Shown: piece after piece, positions 5,146 through 7,754 of the stretch
Numbering within the stretch: position 1 is the stretch's first letter
How the letters are laid out: each line of letters begins with the position of its first letter
Origin: DATMBF01 sp035559595
Lineage (GTDB): Bacteria > Bacteroidota > Ignavibacteria > UBA10030
Direction: 5' to 3'
Assembly (NCBI GenBank): GCA_035559595.1
Contig: DATMBF010000027.1
Location: 1 to 7,754 of the forward strand
Length of the DNA: 7,754 nucleotides
Program-made: the position numbers and the translations under genes
The notes under the pieces: model-generated
Told to the model about the DNA's origin: nothing
What the model saw: the letters and a program-made list of their open reading frames with translations, nothing else
Databases searched by the model: none

Positions 5146-5619
5146 ATGGATGAGAAAAAAAAGATCACGATGATCGTTTTCAGCGGCGATATGGATAAAG
5201 CGATGGCGGCGTACATCATTGCAACGGGCGCTGCCGCGTCGGGAATGGCGGTAACGATGTTCTTTACGTTTTGGGGATTACAGACCATCAAGAAATCGGT
5301 CCGAACGGGGAGGAGCTTCTTCGGAAAAATGTTGGGATGGATGTTGAAAGACATTGATCGCATCGGCCCGAGCAAGATGAACTTTGGAGGTGTCGGTCGC
5401 TGGATGTTCAAAAAAATGATGAGGGCAAAGAACGTGGCGATGTTGCCGGAGTTACGGCAAATGGCGATTGAATTGGGAGTGAAGATGCAGGCCTGCCAGA
5501 TGAGTATGGATGTGATGGAGATTCGGAAAGAAGACCTCATCGATGAGGTAGCGGATGTCGTCGGCGTGGCCGCGATGCTCGAAGAAGCACAACAATCAAC
5601 ATTTACGATGTTTATCTAA
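5146..5619 (+). CDS. dsrE2: DsrE2-like (DsrE/F/H superfamily) sulfur-transfer protein
   Basis: The 157-residue protein starts with ITMIVFSGDMDKAMAAYIIA (7-26) and continues with AVTMFFTFWGL (35-45), both typical of the DsrE2 group. Its only cysteine, C117, lies in the conserved ACQMSMDVM segment (116-124) and is the expected persulfide-carrying residue. The stretch at 50-95 is basic and rich in methionine and phenylalanine; in some DsrE2 proteins such a region is membrane-associated. Family members work with TusA and rhodanese-type proteins in cytoplasmic sulfur relay. Start: AGGAGGT at 5131-5137, adjoining the MerR stop. tusA follows with a 10-base gap. Direction of sulfur flow cannot be read from sequence. 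Confidence 0.92.
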   Translation: MDEKKKITMIVFSGDMDKAMAAYIIATGAAASGMAVTMFFTFWGLQTIKKSVRTGRSFFGKMLGWMLKDIDRIGPSKMNFGGVGRWMFKKMMRAKNVAMLPELRQMAIELGVKMQACQMSMDVMEIRKEDLIDEVADVVGVAAMLEEAQQSTFTMFI

Positions 5620-5629
5620 GGAGACGACT

Positions 5630-5878
5630 ATGGAAGCAATTCAAGAACTCAAGATTGATCAAACACTCGACCTGAAAGGACTACTCTGCCCGATTCCGGT
5701 TGTGAAACTTGCCATGGCCATTAAAAAGGTGGAGATCGGACAGGTCATTCAGGGTATTGCCACGGATCCCGGCGTGATGGCAGACATTCCTGCCTGGTGC
5801 CGAAGCACGGGGAATGAACTTGTTTCGATTGAGCAGAAAGGGAAAGAATACCAGTTCATCGTCAGGCGTGTCAAGTGA
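5630..5878 (+). CDS. tusA: TusA-family sulfur carrier protein
   Basis: The 82-residue protein shows the TusA fold pattern: DLKGLLCPIPVVK (14-26) with the conserved CPxP motif whose cysteine C20 carries the persulfide, then IKKVEIGQVI (31-40), TDPGVMADIPAWC (45-57), and a C-terminal strand ending in QFIVRRVK. C57 is a second cysteine often present in the family. A longer frame reaches back to 5555, but AAGGAG at 5618-5623 sits six bases before the ATG at 5630 and sets the start. Its place between dsrE2 and the DsrM-like gene suggests a dedicated carrier for this module rather than the tRNA-thiolation TusA, though sequence alone does not prove that. Confidence 0.94.
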   Translation: MEAIQELKIDQTLDLKGLLCPIPVVKLAMAIKKVEIGQVIQGIATDPGVMADIPAWCRSTGNELVSIEQKGKEYQFIVRRVK

Positions 5879-5885
5879 GGTATCT

Positions 5886-6524
5886 ATGACCCTGTTCACG
5901 ATAACACAGTGGATTGCCGTTGCGTCATTCCTCTTCTGCGCGGCGGCGTTTCTCGAAATGTGGCGGCGAATGCAACGGCGTTCGTATGCAATTGACCGCT
6001 CCGTGCCGAAGGACTCGGCCGCCCGGGGGATTCTCTATGCCTTCACGACCGGTATGGCGCCGTGGGCAAAAGAGAGTACACGCCTGCACATCATTGGTTA
6101 CTTGCGCGGCGTTCTCTTTCATCTCGGCATCTTCGCAGGACTGGCTGTTCTTCTGCTAAGCCCATGGATGGGGTCAATCAGCGATTCTGTCCGATGGAGT
6201 GCAGCGGCGCTCACGTTTGTCGGCGCGATCATGGGGATCGTTGGGGCGATACAGCGCCTAACAGACCGCAACCTCAGAACCCTCAGCACGCCGGATGATC
6301 ACTTTTCGGTGTGGCTGGTATCGATTGTTCTCTTGCTCGCGTCCATCGCAGCGGTGTCTTCTGACTGGTTGCCGGTGTTCTACGGGGTTTCTTCTATTCT
6401 CTTGGTCTATGCGCCGGCGAGCAAGATCCGACACTGTATCTTTGTCTATTTTAGTCGACTCTTCTATGGCATTCACATTGGACGACGTGGAATAGTTCGA
6501 GGACTGGAGGAGCACCATGCCTGA
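5886..6524 (+). CDS. DsrM/NarI-gamma-like b-type cytochrome membrane subunit
   Basis: The 212-residue protein has about five membrane helices (6-23, 74-92, 105-122, 140-157, 162-179). Histidines at 68, 79, 139 and 183 lie at or near helix ends; the H68/H79 pair is spaced much like heme ligands in NarI-type cytochromes b. The C-terminal KIRHCIFVYFSR and GRRG segment (180-201) is typical of DsrM/NarI-gamma-like subunits. The role would be quinone-linked electron transfer to or from the next gene's iron-sulfur protein. The start at 5886 is chosen because GAGG (5877-5880) overlaps the tusA stop, giving translational coupling; the longer frame starting at 5814 would overlap tusA. It ends eight bases into the DsrK-like gene. 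Family assignment rests on layout, so it is moderate. Confidence 0.75.
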   Translation: MTLFTITQWIAVASFLFCAAAFLEMWRRMQRRSYAIDRSVPKDSAARGILYAFTTGMAPWAKESTRLHIIGYLRGVLFHLGIFAGLAVLLLSPWMGSISDSVRWSAAALTFVGAIMGIVGAIQRLTDRNLRTLSTPDDHFSVWLVSIVLLLASIAAVSSDWLPVFYGVSSILLVYAPASKIRHCIFVYFSRLFYGIHIGRRGIVRGLEEHHA

Positions 6525-7754
6525 AACGACAATCACGACAGCATTGGAATTCTTAGAAAAACAACTCAACCGCCCGCTGGTTGCCGCGCTTGAGGTCTGT
6601 GCACGCTGCGGCATCTGCGCTGAGGCTTGCCATTACTACGTCGCTGATCCCGACCCCAAGCACGTTCCGGCGTATCGGGGCGAGCAACTCCGGTCGATCT
6701 ACCGTCGAAAGCATAATTTCCTTGGCAAAGTCTTCCCGAAGTGGGTGAAGGCTGCTGACGTAGACGAGACGATGCTCGAGCGTCTGGCGGAAATTGCGTT
6801 CAGTGAATGCACACTCTGCCGCCGATGTACCTTCAATTGTCCGCTTGGTGTTGACACACCGTTGATGATGCGAGCTGTGCGGGGGATGGCCACGGCCGCC
6901 GGCAAAGCTCCTGAAATGCTCGTCATGCTCGCGGATGCGGCTATTGAAAAAGGAAAAGACCCGGAGATGTTCCGCGAGCTTTTCCTTCAGCAGATCGGAG
7001 AGATGGAACGGGAGCTTCAAGAGATGGTGGGAGATCCGACCGCTCGGATTACCGTTGAGCGCGAAGGAGCGAGAGTCTTGTACGTTGCCCTCGCCGGAGC
7101 GCACACGATTCTTCCTCCGGCGGCAATCTTCCATGCAGCCAAAGAGGATTGGACGTTGAGTCTCTATGAGGCGGCGAACTACGGTGTTTTCCTTGGAGAT
7201 ACGAACCGCGCAAAAGAAATTGCGGCCAGAATTATCGACGAAGCGAAGAGGTTGAAGGTGGAAGAGGTCGTGGTGGCCGAGTGCGGACATGCGTGCGCGG
7301 CTCTCGTTTGGGATGCGCCGAATTGGTTCGGTGAAACATTTCCTTTCCGCATCCGGAGTGTGATTGAGCTTTTTGCAGAGTATATTGAGCAGGGACGACT
7401 GAAGCTCGACCCGACTGCCAATCCGGAAGTGATTACGTATCACGACTCCTGCAATCTCGCTCGCACGAGCGGCATTTACCGCGAGCCGCGTATTATCCTG
7501 AAAGCCGTTGCTCAAAACTTCCGCGAAATGAATCCGCACGGGCTGGAGAACTACTGTTGCGGCGGTGGCGGGGGACTCGTTGCGCTCCCTGAATATGAGG
7601 AGAAGCGGTTGAAAGCGGGACGACCCAAAGCAGAGCAGATTAGGAAAACCGAAGCCGAGGTTGTGGCTGCGGCGTGTGAGAATTGCCGCCTCCAGCTTGG
7701 CGAACTTAATGATCACTACCGGTTGAATGTACGGGTGACGGCCCTTGCAGATCT
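6517..7754 (+). CDS. DsrK/HdrD-like iron-sulfur oxidoreductase, cut by the window end
   Basis: 412 residues are visible, with no stop before the window edge. Two [4Fe-4S] motifs lie near the N-terminus: C28-x2-C31-x2-C34-x3-C38 (CARCGICAEAC) and C98-x2-C101-x2-C104-x3-C108 (CTLCRRCTFNCP). The CCG-type domain follows: a modified first half with C256-x3-C260, then C312 in YHDSCNLAR, C347-C348 in NYCCGGGGG, and C387-x2-C390. This arrangement matches HdrD/DsrK proteins, whose CCG domain binds a special cluster that reduces or oxidises disulfide or trisulfide-type substrates. It should act at the cytoplasmic face of the membrane with the DsrM-like subunit. Start: GGAGGAG at 6506-6512; it overlaps the preceding gene by eight bases, a sign of tight stoichiometric coupling. 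HdrD-like proteins also pair with other partners, so substrate is open. Confidence 0.9.
   Translation, partial: MPETTITTALEFLEKQLNRPLVAALEVCARCGICAEACHYYVADPDPKHVPAYRGEQLRSIYRRKHNFLGKVFPKWVKAADVDETMLERLAEIAFSECTLCRRCTFNCPLGVDTPLMMRAVRGMATAAGKAPEMLVMLADAAIEKGKDPEMFRELFLQQIGEMERELQEMVGDPTARITVEREGARVLYVALAGAHTILPPAAIFHAAKEDWTLSLYEAANYGVFLGDTNRAKEIAARIIDEAKRLKVEEVVVAECGHACAALVWDAPNWFGETFPFRIRSVIELFAEYIEQGRLKLDPTANPEVITYHDSCNLARTSGIYREPRIILKAVAQNFREMNPHGLENYCCGGGGGLVALPEYEEKRLKAGRPKAEQIRKTEAEVVAAACENCRLQLGELNDHYRLNVRVTALAD

Noticed and set aside
6553..7716. Long open frame antisense to the DsrK-like gene
   Set aside because: The plus strand carries two ferredoxin motifs and a CCG motif in frame; the minus reading has no domain signal and looks like a composition effect.

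Overview
This window comes from a Gram-negative bacterium with anaerobic or facultative respiration. The evidence is two multiheme c-type cytochromes of ammonifying nitrite respiration, cytoplasmic sulfur-carrier proteins, and the start of a DsrMK-like membrane complex. Base composition is near 50% GC. Strong Shine-Dalgarno sites precede most genes. A degenerate CGCAGAGA-type intergenic repeat of a kind seen in many environmental genomes lies between nrfA and nrfH. These features do not fix the phylum. The NrfA N-terminus suits Bacteroidota/Chlorobiota-Ignavibacteria or former Deltaproteobacteria, but this is only an inference.

Layout. (1) Positions 2-235 hold the C-terminal end of a formylglycine-generating-enzyme-like (SUMF1/FGE-sulfatase) protein. 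(2) Positions 414-1097 encode a four-helix membrane protein of unknown function. (3) Positions 1358-3204 hold the respiratory ammonifying nitrite reductase. The catalytic pentaheme NrfA comes first and the tetraheme quinol dehydrogenase NrfH second, the reverse of the common nrfHA order, with the repeat between them. (4) On the minus strand, 4180 down to 3250, three close genes encode a small DUF2892/YgaP-like membrane protein, a zinc-finger (anti-sigma-type) protein and an OsmC-family thiol peroxidase-like protein. (5) A roughly 500-base stretch (4181-4684) has no intact gene. It holds palindromes and what looks like a decayed minus-strand gene fragment with an in-frame stop. (6) From 4685 to the right edge, a compact plus-strand operon encodes a MerR-type regulator with a C-terminal cysteine cluster (two-CW domain), a DsrE2-like protein, a TusA-family sulfur carrier, a DsrM/NarI-like membrane subunit and a DsrK/HdrD-like iron-sulfur protein cut by the window end.

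How the parts may work together. NrfH should take electrons from menaquinol and pass them to NrfA, which reduces nitrite to ammonium in the periplasm. The right-hand operon looks like a separate sulfur module. TusA and DsrE2 would carry or transfer persulfide sulfur in the cytoplasm, and the DsrMK-like pair would exchange electrons between a thiol/disulfide or persulfide substrate and the quinone pool. The cysteine-rich MerR protein is well placed to sense sulfur or redox state and control the operon, perhaps through an inverted repeat that overlaps its own ribosome binding site. The most interesting part of the window is this regulator-carrier-membrane complex unit, found here with no dsrAB, dsrJOP or hdrABC genes in view.
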